Assembly (NCBI GenBank): GCA_003131985.1
Contig: PKWH01000319.1
Coordinates: forward strand, 3,669 to 16,584
DNA from: Acidobacteriota bacterium
GTDB taxonomy: Bacteria; Acidobacteriota; Terriglobia; Acidiferrales; UBA7541
Direction of reading: 5' to 3'
DNA length: 12,916 nucleotides
Each line of letters begins with the position of its first letter. Within the stretch, counting starts at the first letter, position 1. The notes beneath the pieces are model-generated. The model was given only the letters and a program-made list of their open reading frames with translations, was not told the DNA's origin and made no database searches. Below, piece by piece: positions 1 to 8,435 of the stretch. The translations under genes were made by a program, and so were the position numbers.

Positions 1-245
1 GGGTCGTTGAATATTTCCCACCATTTGCCCTTCAATGCGGCGTCTCTCGGCTGCGCTACTTTCCAGCCATCGGTGGTTTGATAGTCGGCGGGAGTAAGTT
101 CTTTAAAGGCTTCGGGAGTGGTCACCGAAGGCCTGTGATATTTCGGTCCCACGGTACATCCGGAAAGCAACAATGCGCCGCTGAGCGCACATGCTAGAAG
201 CTGGCGCGCACTCTTGATAGAGGTTGTGGTTATGGCGTGTCTCAA
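1..245 (-). CDS. RND efflux outer-membrane lipoprotein, NodT/OprM-type (N-terminal part, truncated by window edge)
   Basis: This is the outer-membrane channel of the tripartite efflux operon. It would form the TolC-like duct that receives substrates from the adaptor and the RND pumps. Only the first 81 codons are visible. They show a lipoprotein signal peptide with basic residues, a hydrophobic stretch and lipobox LLSGC (Cys30). This is followed by the family hallmark C-x-V-G-P-x-Y-x-x-P directly after the lipidated Cys, and then a W-W-E-I-F-N-D-P motif matching the conserved WWxxFxDP of NodT/OprM channels. No ATG fits this frame. The start is placed on TTG at 245-243, with GGAG (257-254) eight bases upstream; TTG at 248-246 is an alternative with five-base spacing. 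It lies 40 bp after the MdtC-like gene on the same strand. The family call is strong; the exact start is less certain. Confidence 0.9.
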   Translation of the reverse strand, partial: MRHAITTTSIKSARQLLACALSGALLLSGCTVGPKYHRPSVTTPEAFKELTPADYQTTDGWKVAQPRDAALKGKWWEIFND

Positions 246-285
246 CAATCCGACTCCATAGTTTGGATTGATCGCCAATGCAAAG

Positions 286-3200
286 TCATCCCAATGTCTC
301 CTGAGGGAGCTGGTTGGGAGCTTTGCGGCGCCAACGTTCCCATCGAAGTCTCAAGCGGTCGAGAGAGAGGTAAACAACAGGCGTGGTGTAGAGCGTCAGC
401 ATCTGGCTGACGATCAGGCCTCCGATGATCGTGATGCCGAGCGGGCGCCGCAATTCCGAACCGGTTCCGGTGCCCAGAGCGAGGGGGAGCGCGCCGAATA
501 TCGCTGCCATAGTCGTCATTAAAATGGGACGAAAGCGCAGCAAGCAAGCCTGATAGATGGCGTCTTCCGGGCTCTTTTTGTCGATGCGTTCAGCGGCGAG
601 AGCAAAATCGATCATCAATATACCGTTCTTCTTCACGATTCCAATGAGCAGGATGACACCAATTATTGCGATAACGCTTAAGTCTATGTGAAAAATGAGC
701 AGCGCGAGCACCGCGCCTACCCCCGCGGAAGGTAGCGTGGAAAGAATCGTGATGGGGTGAACAAAGCTCTCATAGAGAATTCCCAGCACGATGTAAACGG
801 CCGCCAGCGCCGTTAAGATCAGGAGCGGCTGTGTCGATAGGGAGGCTTGGAATGCTTGCAGGGTCCCCGAAAACATTCCGTGGATCGTGCTGGGCATCCC
901 AATTCTCTGTTCCATTGCGATGATGGCTTTAGCGGCATCACTGAGGGCCACGCCCGGAGCCAGATTAAAGGACACCGTCACGGAAGGGAACTGGCCCTGG
1001 TGGTTCACAGAAAGAGGTGCCGTCGTGGTCTCAAAATGTGTAATTGCGCTCAGCGGGACTTCCTTTCCCGCAGATGCTTTGACGTAGACATTTTTCAGGG
1101 CCTCGGGACTTTGCCAAAACGGCGGAGCTACCTCCATAACCACGTGATACTGGTTCAGCGCCGTATACATTGTAGAGACCTCCGACTGGCCGAAGGCTTC
1201 ATACAAGGTGTTATCAATCGTTTGTGGCGTAATGCCCAGCCTTGACGCTGTTTGCCGGTCGTATACGAGTTCGGCTTGCAACCCGCTGTTCTGTTGATCT
1301 GTATTCACGTCCGTTAGCATGCTCTGCTTTCGCATTTCGGCGAGCAGAGTGGGCCCCCACTTCACCAGGTCGTCCAGGTTGTCGCTTTGAATTGTGTACT
1401 GATATTGCGCGCTGCTGCTCCGGCCGCCTATGCGCAAGTCCTGGCCTGCTTGCAGAAAAACCGTGGCCCCCGGAATGGAGACGAGTTTCGGGCGCAACCG
1501 GTTGATGACCTGGCTGGCGGAAGTCTTTCGCTCATTGAGAGGTTTTAGCGCCAGGTAGATGAAGCCGCTGTTAGCCGCACCCTGGCCTCCGGTGAAGGCC
1601 ATTACATTTTGAACGGCCGGATCAGTTTTGATCATATTTACGAAGCGTAGGGTGTCAACTTGCATGGCCTGAAAAGAAATGTCCTGCTCGCCTTGAATGC
1701 CTCCGAAAACCGTGCCGTTATCCTGCTGGGGGAAAAAGCCTTTGGGCACGATCCAGAAAAGATAGCCATTCAGCATGATGGTGAGCAGCAAGACAGTGAG
1801 CGTCAGGGCCGAGTGCTTCAGTACCCAGCCCAGACTTCGCTCGTAGGCTCCGAGCACTGCGTTAAAGGCCCGCTCACTGGCCCGAAATACTTTATTGTGA
1901 TCTTCGTCCCGCTGACGCTTCAGAAGCCTGGCGCACATCATGGGAGTTGTGGTCAGTGAAATGGCGAGCGAGATGATAATCGCAATGGACAATGTGACCG
2001 CAAACTCGCGAAATAGCCTGCCGACGATGCCGCTCATCAGCAGGATGGGAATGAACACGGCTACCAGCGAGATACTGATGGAAAGCACGGTGAAGCCAAT
2101 CTCGCTTGCTCCTTTTAGGGCAGCGTCCATCGGAGAAAGCCCTTCTTCCAGGTAACGGGAGATGTTTTCAATCACAACAATGGCGTCGTCCACGACGAAG
2201 CCGGTTGCGATGGTCAAGGCCATCATGGACAAATTGTCGATGCTGTAGTTGCATAAATACATGATGGCGAACGTGCCGATCAAAGAGACCGGAACCGCCA
2301 CGCTGGGGATAAGAGTGGCGCGCACGTTGCGTAGGAAAAGAAAAACCACCAGGATCACCAGTCCAATCGATATGGCGAGCGTGCGTTCCACATCGCTTAC
2401 GGATGCCCGTATGGTGGTGGTACGGTCGAGCATAATGGTGAAATCCATCGCCGCGGGAATGGAAGCTTTCAAAGACGGAATGGAAGCTCGAATGCGATCA
2501 ACCGTATCGATGATATTGGCGCCCGGCTGCCGGAAAATGATTAACAAGATGCCGGGCTTGCCGTTCACGAAGCCGGCCGCTCGAATATTTTCCACTGAAT
2601 CCACTACGTCAGCAAAATCCGAGAGCTTGACGGCAGCACCGTTGTGATAACCGACTACTAGCGGTTTGTACGATTCCGCTTTAAGCAGTTGATCGTTGGT
2701 CGTGATGTCGGCGGTTCCCTGGTCGTCCGATATTTGGCCTTTGGGCGAGTTCGCATTCTGTTTGCTCAACAAGGATGCGACGTCCTGCAGCCCCAGGCCG
2801 TAGTTGTTCAACTGCGTGGGATTGATTTCCACGCGCACGCCGGGTAAAGAGCTCCCTCCCACGCTGACCTGACCGACGCCTTCAATTTGCGAAAGCCTCT
2901 GCTGAATGATGGTGGAGGCTGCGTCGTACATGGGCCCGCGATCGTAAACGTCGGAGGTGAGCGCAAGAATCATGATCGGGGCGTCCGCAGGATTTACTTT
3001 CCTATAGCTTGGATTGCTCGGCAGGTTTGCCGGCAGGTAGCTGCGGGCGGCGTTGATAGCGGCCTGAACGTCCCTGGCCGCGCCGTTTATGTCGCGATTC
3101 AAGTCGAATTGAAGCGTAATGCTTGTGGTTCCAATGCTGCTGGTAGACGTCATTTCGGTAACGCCTGCAATTCGGCCAAATTGCCGCTCGAGCGGAGTAG

Positions 3201-3390
3201 CCACGGAGGAAGCCATGATCTCGGGGCTCGCTCCCGGCAAACTGGCACCGACAGAGATTGTGGGGAAGTCAACTTGCGGTAGTGCGGCCACCGGCAATTC
3301 TTTGAAAGCCACGGCCCCGGCAAGCGCGAGGGCGACGGTCAGGAGCGTGGTAGCTACGGGCCGCTCGATGAATGGAGATGATAGGCTCAT
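286..3390 (-). CDS. mdtC: MdtC-like RND multidrug efflux transporter (HAE1 class)
   Basis: Inner-membrane drug/proton antiporter subunit of 1034 residues, close to the 1025 of E. coli MdtC. Similarity to MdtC is visible throughout: the N-terminus FIxRPVAT, PLPQVDFP-like and ASLPGASPE segments, MASSVATPLER, and GGSSLPxVRV in the porter domain. The family topology is one N-terminal helix, a large periplasmic loop, helices 2-7, a second periplasmic loop, and helices 8-12. Proton-relay residues are all present: D401/D402 (GFVVDDAIVV, helix 4), K921 (GIVKKNGI, helix 10) and R954 (LRFRPILMTT, helix 11). The ATG at 3390 follows the MdtB-like stop by 2 bp, with GCGGA upstream. In E. coli MdtB and MdtC form a heterotrimer; the adjacent MdtB-like gene implies the same here. 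Substrates cannot be read from sequence; bile salts, flavonoids or novobiocin are known only for the E. coli pump. Confidence 0.95.
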   Translation of the reverse strand: MSLSSPFIERPVATTLLTVALALAGAVAFKELPVAALPQVDFPTISVGASLPGASPEIMASSVATPLERQFGRIAGVTEMTSTSSIGTTSITLQFDLNRDINGAARDVQAAINAARSYLPANLPSNPSYRKVNPADAPIMILALTSDVYDRGPMYDAASTIIQQRLSQIEGVGQVSVGGSSLPGVRVEINPTQLNNYGLGLQDVASLLSKQNANSPKGQISDDQGTADITTNDQLLKAESYKPLVVGYHNGAAVKLSDFADVVDSVENIRAAGFVNGKPGILLIIFRQPGANIIDTVDRIRASIPSLKASIPAAMDFTIMLDRTTTIRASVSDVERTLAISIGLVILVVFLFLRNVRATLIPSVAVPVSLIGTFAIMYLCNYSIDNLSMMALTIATGFVVDDAIVVIENISRYLEEGLSPMDAALKGASEIGFTVLSISISLVAVFIPILLMSGIVGRLFREFAVTLSIAIIISLAISLTTTPMMCARLLKRQRDEDHNKVFRASERAFNAVLGAYERSLGWVLKHSALTLTVLLLTIMLNGYLFWIVPKGFFPQQDNGTVFGGIQGEQDISFQAMQVDTLRFVNMIKTDPAVQNVMAFTGGQGAANSGFIYLALKPLNERKTSASQVINRLRPKLVSIPGATVFLQAGQDLRIGGRSSSAQYQYTIQSDNLDDLVKWGPTLLAEMRKQSMLTDVNTDQQNSGLQAELVYDRQTASRLGITPQTIDNTLYEAFGQSEVSTMYTALNQYHVVMEVAPPFWQSPEALKNVYVKASAGKEVPLSAITHFETTTAPLSVNHQGQFPSVTVSFNLAPGVALSDAAKAIIAMEQRIGMPSTIHGMFSGTLQAFQASLSTQPLLILTALAAVYIVLGILYESFVHPITILSTLPSAGVGAVLALLIFHIDLSVIAIIGVILLIGIVKKNGILMIDFALAAERIDKKSPEDAIYQACLLRFRPILMTTMAAIFGALPLALGTGTGSELRRPLGITIIGGLIVSQMLTLYTTPVVYLSLDRLRLRWERWRRKAPNQLPQETLG

Positions 3391-3392
3391 GG

Positions 3393-6300
3393 CTAATCCG
3401 CCGGCACCGACTCCGGAGCTCCTTCAGCAGACCGTCCCGTCCGCCAGGCGGAAGCTTTCTTTGCCAGGCGATCAAAATAAATATAAATTACGGGCGTAGT
3501 GTAGAGCGTGAGCACTTGACTGAGCAGCAGGCCTCCTACCATTGAGATGCCGAGAGGGCGCCGCAGTTCGGATCCGATTCCTGAGCCGAGCGCGAGCGGG
3601 AGACCTCCGAGCAAAGCAGCCATGGTGGTCATCATGATGGGACGGAAGCGAAGCAGACACGCTTCGTAGATCGCTTCCTCGGAACTTTTGCCTTCCTTCC
3701 GCTCCGCTTCCAATGCGAAATCGATCATCATAATGCCGTTCTTTTTAACGATGCCAATGAGCAGGATGATTCCTATCAGCGCAACGACGCTCAGTTCAGA
3801 ACCGCAAATCAACAGAGCCAGAATCGCGCCGACGCCTGCGGAAGGCAGAGTGGAAAGAATCGTGAGCGGATGAATATAGCTCTCGTAAAGAATGCCCAGC
3901 ACGATGTAAACGGTTACGAGAGCAGCCAGAATCAATATCGGTTCGTTGCTCAGGGATGCCTGGAAGGACGCCGCGGTACCCTGAAACGCCGCCTGAATGC
4001 TGAGCGGCATTCCGATTTCCTTCTGGGCTTTTTCGATCGCCTTAGTCGCTTCACCTAACGATGCGTTCGGCGCCAAGTTGAAGGACAGGGTTACGACAGG
4101 GAATTGTCCCTGATGGTTGACCGAGAGCGGCGCAGTTTTGGATTCAAAATGGGTAAAGGCGCTCAGCGGAACCGCGGCTCCATTCGTGCTGGCCACGGCC
4201 GTGGGGCTCGCCGAGCCGGAACTCGGCAGTGCCGACGAAGAAGCGGATGGACTTGGTGTGCCCGCGGAACCACCTGTCGCTGTTGCGGCGGTCACCACAC
4301 TTGTGGCAGTGCTGTTCGTAGCGGAGGGGCCCGTTGATGTGGCCGAGGGCGCAATGGCCGACCGCACATAAATGTCCTGCAGCTTCGCGGGGTTTTTTTG
4401 AAACTCCGGCATGGTTTCGATGATTACGTGGTACTGGTTCAGTTGCGTGTACATCGTGTCCACTTGCCGTTGCCCAAATCCGTCATACAGAGTCTGATCG
4501 ATCATGTTCGGCGTGATTCCCATGCGCGAAGCCGTCACGCGATCGATTATCAAGGAGGCTGCCAATCCTTGCGTCTGTTGGTCGGTGGCAAGATCCTCCA
4601 GCTCCGGAATTTGCTTTAATTTGTCCACCAGCTTTGCGGTCCACAGATTCAACTCATTAGAGTCCGGATCTTCCAGAGTGTATTGATATTGGGTGCGGCT
4701 TACACGATCGTCCACCGTGATGTCTTGAACCGGCTGCATGTAGAGCGTGATTCCTTCGATCTTTTCCAAATTGGGCTGCAAACGGCGAATCACGTCAGAC
4801 GCATTCATCTTGCGCTGATTGAGCGGCTTCAGATTAATGAGCATGCGGCCGCTGTTCAGCGTTTGGTTGGTCCCGTCAATTCCAATGAACGAGGAAAGAC
4901 TGTCGACCGCGGGATCCTTCAAAATTACTTCGGTCAGTTGCTGCTGTTTCTGGGCCATAGCCGGAAACGATATTGACTGCGAGGCTTCCGAAATGCCTTG
5001 GATGATGCCGGTATCCTGCACCGGGAAAAATCCTTTGGGTACGATGATGTACAACACAACGGTAAGAACCAGGGTGGCAAGCGCGACAAGCAGAGTCGCG
5101 GTCTGATGCTTCAGCACCCACCTAAGCGTTCGCCCGTAAAAAGCGATGATGCTCTCAAATGCATGTTCCGATACCTGATAGAAACGCCCGCGCTGCGATT
5201 CCGGCTGATGTTTGAGCAACTTGGCGCACATCATGGGCGTGAGCGTCAAAGAAACGACCGCAGACACGAGAATGGTTACGCTGAGCGTAACCGCGAACTC
5301 ACGAAAAAGCCTTCCGACGATGTCGCCCATGAACAAAAGGGGAATCAACACGGCGATCAGGGAAATCGTCAGCGAAACGATAGTGAATCCGATTTGTTCG
5401 GACCCTTTCAAGGCGGCCTGCAGCGGCGGATCGCCTTCTTCGATGAAGCGAACGATGTTCTCGATCATTACGATGGCGTCGTCCACCACAAAGCCTGTCG
5501 AAATTGTCAACGCCATCAAAGTTAAATTATTCAGGCTATAGCCTGCCAAGTACATCACGCCGAACGTGCCCACGATCGATAGAGGCACGGCCACGCTGGG
5601 AATAATCGTGGCGGAAAGATTTCGCAGAAAAAGGAAAATGACCATCACAACCAGCGCAATGGTCAGCATCAGTTCGAATTCGACATCCTGCACCGAGGCG
5701 CGGATCGTAGTTGTACGGTCCGTAAGCACGATTACGTTAACGGACGCAGGTAGGTTACCTTGCAAAAGCGGTAGGAGCTTTTTCACCCGGTCCACAACTT
5801 GAATGATGTTGGCGCCCGGTTGCCGCTGGATGTTCATAATCACCGCGGGCGTCGTGTTCATCCAGGCCGCTTGTTTCGTATTCTCGACATCGTCAATCAC
5901 GCGGGCCACGTCCGATAGAATCACGGGGCTTTGGTTGTGGTACGCCACAACCACATTCTGGAAATCCTTGCTGGTCAGGAGTTGATCGTTCGCGTCAATC
6001 TGATAGTCCTGATGCGGGCCATCAAAGTTGCCTTTGGCGAGATCGAGACTCGTGTTCTGAACGGCCGTCCTGACGTCTTCCAGGTTGATGCCGTAGGAAG
6101 AGAGCGCCGTCGGATTCACCTGGATTCGTACCGCGGGCTTCTGCCCTCCGCTAATGCTCACGAGGCCAACACCGGTCACTTGCGCGATTTTTTCCGCAAG
6201 GCGCGTGTCCGCCAGATCTTCCACTTGCGGAAGTGGAATGGTGGAAGAGGTCAGGGCTAGCGTCAGAATCGGCGCATCCGCCGGGTTGGTCTTGCTGTAG

Positions 6301-6683
6301 ATAGGTGGAGTTGGAAGGTCGGCCGGCAAATAGCTTTGTGCCGCGTTGATTGACGCTTGCACTTCCTGTTCTGCGACGTCGATGTTTAAATCGAGAGAGA
6401 ATTGCAGAACGATGACTGAGCTTCCGTCCGAGCTCGTCGAAGTCATCTGGTTCAGACCAGGCACTTCACCAAACTGCCTCTCCAGGGGCGCGGTCACCGC
6501 CGACGCCATCACATCCGGACTCGCACCGGGGTAAAACGTCACAACTTGAATGATGGGATAGTCAACCTCCGGGAGAGCGGAAACGGGAAGCTGCAAATAC
6601 GCCACGAATCCCGCGAGCATAATCGCCGCCATTAGCAGCGAGGTGGCCACCGGCCGAAGAATAAATGGGCGAGACGGGCTCAC
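3393..6683 (-). CDS. mdtB: MdtB-like RND multidrug efflux transporter with a low-complexity porter-domain insertion
   Basis: Second inner-membrane RND subunit of 1096 residues, against 1040 in E. coli MdtB. MdtB-specific stretches are recognisable: RPVATSLLM near the N-terminus, VSALPEVDYPxIQVV, MASAVTAPLERQFG, DVAEQEVQA and LLFMGDIVGRLFREFAVTL. Proton-relay residues are intact: D401/D402 (helix 4), K981 (GIVKKNGI, helix 10) and R1014 (RFRPIMMTT, helix 11). The shift of exactly 60 between this K and the K921 of the MdtC-like partner comes from an insertion at about residues 778-833, listed separately. The start is GTG at 6683, overlapping the adaptor stop in a GTGA quartet, with GGGGGA eight bases upstream. 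It is followed after 2 bp by the MdtC-like gene, so translation of the three genes is probably coupled. It likely forms a heterotrimer with the MdtC-like subunit. Confidence 0.95.
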   Translation of the reverse strand: MSPSRPFILRPVATSLLMAAIMLAGFVAYLQLPVSALPEVDYPIIQVVTFYPGASPDVMASAVTAPLERQFGEVPGLNQMTSTSSDGSSVIVLQFSLDLNIDVAEQEVQASINAAQSYLPADLPTPPIYSKTNPADAPILTLALTSSTIPLPQVEDLADTRLAEKIAQVTGVGLVSISGGQKPAVRIQVNPTALSSYGINLEDVRTAVQNTSLDLAKGNFDGPHQDYQIDANDQLLTSKDFQNVVVAYHNQSPVILSDVARVIDDVENTKQAAWMNTTPAVIMNIQRQPGANIIQVVDRVKKLLPLLQGNLPASVNVIVLTDRTTTIRASVQDVEFELMLTIALVVMVIFLFLRNLSATIIPSVAVPLSIVGTFGVMYLAGYSLNNLTLMALTISTGFVVDDAIVMIENIVRFIEEGDPPLQAALKGSEQIGFTIVSLTISLIAVLIPLLFMGDIVGRLFREFAVTLSVTILVSAVVSLTLTPMMCAKLLKHQPESQRGRFYQVSEHAFESIIAFYGRTLRWVLKHQTATLLVALATLVLTVVLYIIVPKGFFPVQDTGIIQGISEASQSISFPAMAQKQQQLTEVILKDPAVDSLSSFIGIDGTNQTLNSGRMLINLKPLNQRKMNASDVIRRLQPNLEKIEGITLYMQPVQDITVDDRVSRTQYQYTLEDPDSNELNLWTAKLVDKLKQIPELEDLATDQQTQGLAASLIIDRVTASRMGITPNMIDQTLYDGFGQRQVDTMYTQLNQYHVIIETMPEFQKNPAKLQDIYVRSAIAPSATSTGPSATNSTATSVVTAATATGGSAGTPSPSASSSALPSSGSASPTAVASTNGAAVPLSAFTHFESKTAPLSVNHQGQFPVVTLSFNLAPNASLGEATKAIEKAQKEIGMPLSIQAAFQGTAASFQASLSNEPILILAALVTVYIVLGILYESYIHPLTILSTLPSAGVGAILALLICGSELSVVALIGIILLIGIVKKNGIMMIDFALEAERKEGKSSEEAIYEACLLRFRPIMMTTMAALLGGLPLALGSGIGSELRRPLGISMVGGLLLSQVLTLYTTPVIYIYFDRLAKKASAWRTGRSAEGAPESVPAD
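4185..4352 (-). other. Ala/Ser/Thr/Pro/Gly-rich insertion in the MdtB-like pump
   Basis: Codons 778-833 of the MdtB-like protein form a 56-residue segment in which 51 residues are A, S, T, P or G. The exceptions are one Asn, one Leu and three Val, and a PSAT motif occurs twice near its start. It sits between a conserved strand (DIYVRSA) and the conserved VPLSAF strand. In the MdtC-like paralogue of this operon (VYVKASAGKEVPLSAI), and in E. coli MdtB as I recall it, this position is only a short turn. By comparison with AcrB it falls in the second periplasmic loop, at the end of the DC docking subdomain. It is in frame with no stop, so it reads as a disordered linker rather than a frameshift. 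Confidence 0.85.
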
Positions 6684-8131
6684 TGATGAGTTCCCCCGGT
6701 GCTGCCGGGATTTGCACTTGCGGGCGGCGGACTGTTCTTATTTGCCCCACTGGCGGCGCTGCCGGAGGCTCCGTTGCTTCCGCCGCTACCGGTCGCGTTA
6801 TTGATGGTAACTTTCGCGCCGTTTTGCAACTTATCGAACCCGTTCACCGCAATTACGTCGCCGGCGTTCACACTTTGCACGGCTGCTGTATTGCCATCGG
6901 TGGTGCCTACGGTGATCGTGCGCAAAGTTGCCGTATTGTCCGAGCCGATTACGTAAACGAAGGCACCCTGTGCGTTGCGCTGAATAGCCGCGGTGGGAAC
7001 CAGTACCGCTCCGCGCTGCGTATCCACCAGCAATCTCGCGTTCACAAACTGGTTCGGAAACAGCTCTAAATCCTGATTTTGAAAAATTGCCTTCAGCTTC
7101 AGGGTACCGGTAGTCTGGTCGATCATGTTATCAAGTGTCAGAAGCGAACCCGACGCCAGCTTGGTCGTTTGATCGCGCGCGAACGCATCCACCGGCATCT
7201 TCTGCCCGTTGCGCAGCTGTTTCTGAATCTGCGGTAGATAGTCTTCCGCAACGCTGAAAATCACGGTAATGGGCTGGAGTTGCGTGATCACGACGAGCGC
7301 AGTAGTGGCGCCCGAAGTAACGATGTTGCCGGGATCGACCAACCGAAGCCCTACGCGCCCTTCTATCGGCGCGACAATACGGGTGTAATCGACGTTCGTT
7401 GCGGCGCTCGCCACCGCTCCTTGATCCTGTTTCACCGTTCCTTCATCCTGCTTTACCAATTGTCCTTGATCGTCGAGCTGCTGCTTAGCGATAGCGTTGC
7501 GGTCGTACGCTTGCTGAAAGCGGTTTAGGTCGATCCTTGCTTCGTTCAACACCGCCTCATCTTTTGCCAGCGTACCTTGCGCCTGCGTAAGCGCAGCCTG
7601 AAAAGGTCGCGGATCAATCTCGATCAGAAGATCACCCTTGCGAACCATTTGCCCTTCGCGATAGGCCACGTTTGTGATTTGCCCGTCCACGCGGCTGGTG
7701 ATGGTCGCGGTATACACCGGCGTAACTGTTCCCAGAGCATTGATGTAGACGCCAATATCGCCCGTCCGCGCAGTGGCTGTTTGAATTGGAACGCCTGGAC
7801 GAGGCTGTTTGGCCTGAGCTTTAGCAGCTTCCACCGCCTTCACGTGCTGGCGATAAAAGTAGAACACGCCGAGAAGCAACACGACAATGACGATGATCCA
7901 GATCCATAGATGGCTCTTGTGAGGGCGCTCGTCCGCGCGTGCAGGAGATTTTGGCGGAGGAGGGGCCAAGGCTGGCGGAGCCGTCGCCGTGGTGCTCGGA
8001 GAGTCTTTGGTGCTGATCGTGACGGGTGCGTTCGGTCCGCCCGGAGCGCTGGGTGTGCCGGGGGTGTTTGACCCACTGGCGGAATTTGGGACGTCCGGAG
8101 AGTTCGGTGTACTGGGCGGATTATCAGGCAA
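6680..8131 (-). CDS. mdtA: MdtA-like periplasmic adaptor (membrane fusion protein) of the RND pump
   Basis: Adaptor linking the MdtBC-like pump to the outer-membrane channel, 483 residues from the preferred start. In order: a Pro/Ser/Thr-rich N-terminal tail (about 2-74), basic residues, one transmembrane helix (about 75-93, LWIWIIVIVVLLL), the first lipoyl half (SRVDGQI, about 146-152), an alpha-hairpin (about 173-250), the second lipoyl half (APIEGRVGLRLVD, about 253-265), a beta-barrel (SLLTLDNMIDQTTGTLKLKA, LFPNQFVNARLLVDT), a membrane-proximal domain, and a Gly/Ser/Asn/Pro tail (about 446-483). These motifs match E. coli MdtA (415 residues) closely; the extra length is in the two tails. 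The start is TTG at 8131-8129, because AGAGGA (8145-8140) lies eight bases upstream. A GTG at 8239 would add 36 residues that do not look protein-like. The gene is first in the operon and overlaps the MdtB-like gene by 4 bp. It is N-terminally anchored rather than a lipoprotein. Confidence 0.93.
   Translation of the reverse strand: MPDNPPSTPNSPDVPNSASGSNTPGTPSAPGGPNAPVTISTKDSPSTTATAPPALAPPPPKSPARADERPHKSHLWIWIIVIVVLLLGVFYFYRQHVKAVEAAKAQAKQPRPGVPIQTATARTGDIGVYINALGTVTPVYTATITSRVDGQITNVAYREGQMVRKGDLLIEIDPRPFQAALTQAQGTLAKDEAVLNEARIDLNRFQQAYDRNAIAKQQLDDQGQLVKQDEGTVKQDQGAVASAATNVDYTRIVAPIEGRVGLRLVDPGNIVTSGATTALVVITQLQPITVIFSVAEDYLPQIQKQLRNGQKMPVDAFARDQTTKLASGSLLTLDNMIDQTTGTLKLKAIFQNQDLELFPNQFVNARLLVDTQRGAVLVPTAAIQRNAQGAFVYVIGSDNTATLRTITVGTTDGNTAAVQSVNAGDVIAVNGFDKLQNGAKVTINNATGSGGSNGASGSAASGANKNSPPPASANPGSTGGTHQ
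6692..6697 (-). promoter_or_regulatory. Ribosome binding site of the MdtB-like gene (supports GTG start)
   Basis: GGGGGA lies eight bases before the GTG at 6683 and inside the last codons of the adaptor gene. It supports the non-ATG start, and its position within the upstream coding sequence fits translational coupling. Confidence 0.6.
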
Positions 8132-8139
8132 TTTGCAGT

Positions 8140-8145
8140 TCCTCT
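8140..8145 (-). promoter_or_regulatory. Ribosome binding site deciding the TTG start of the MdtA-like gene
   Basis: AGAGGA is separated from the TTG at 8131 by exactly eight bases. I see no comparable purine-rich element before the upstream in-frame GTG at 8239, so this site decides the start call. Confidence 0.6.
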
Positions 8146-8421
8146 TTTCAGGACAAGGATCTTGAACCGTTCGGGCCCTGCTATCGACAGTGTTCCCAAT
8201 CTTCCACGTGCCCCGATTGAGCGCCACCGTGATGAGCACATGCTTGAAAATAAGCCGGGCCGCCCGTACTACAGGAGAGCCGGTTGCAATGATAACTTAT
8301 GCCAGCTTTTGTTCGATTTTCCTTTTTATACAAAATCCTGAGCAGGACCTACCCCTGGCCAGTGCGAACACAGAAATGGCTCAACAAGTCCATCTCTTTC
8401 CGACGATTCAGAGCGGCATTT

Positions 8422-8435
8422 GGTTACAAATAACC
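8422..8435. promoter_or_regulatory. 14-bp palindrome upstream of the efflux operon, possible operator
   Basis: GGTTA-CAAA-TAACC is a perfect inverted repeat with 5-bp arms and a 4-base centre. It lies 291 bp before the adaptor start and about 90 bp before the best -10-like element. Efflux operons are often controlled by dyad-binding TetR, MarR or LysR proteins, but no regulator gene adjoins this operon, so the role is inference. A 5-bp arm can also arise by chance in a gap of this size. Confidence 0.25.

Noticed and set aside
242..547. 101-codon minus-strand ORF overlapping the MdtC-like gene end and the channel start
   Set aside because: It is an alternative frame of the MdtC-like coding sequence with an Arg/His/Pro-rich product. 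The channel frame has the better SD and a clear lipobox.
3390..3393. Frameshift or gene fusion between the two RND pumps
   Set aside because: The two genes are separated by a clean TAG, two bases and an ATG with an SD-like site. Both are full length, so this is normal tandem paralogy.
286..6683. Heavy-metal (CusA-type) RND assignment for the pumps
   Set aside because: Both proteins match MdtB and MdtC motif by motif and the operon order is that of mdtABC. I see no methionine-cluster evidence for metal export.
8132..8239. Upstream GTG (8239) as the start of the MdtA-like adaptor
   Set aside because: The added 36 residues contain no family feature and no SD precedes the GTG, whereas TTG 8131 has AGAGGA at eight-base spacing.
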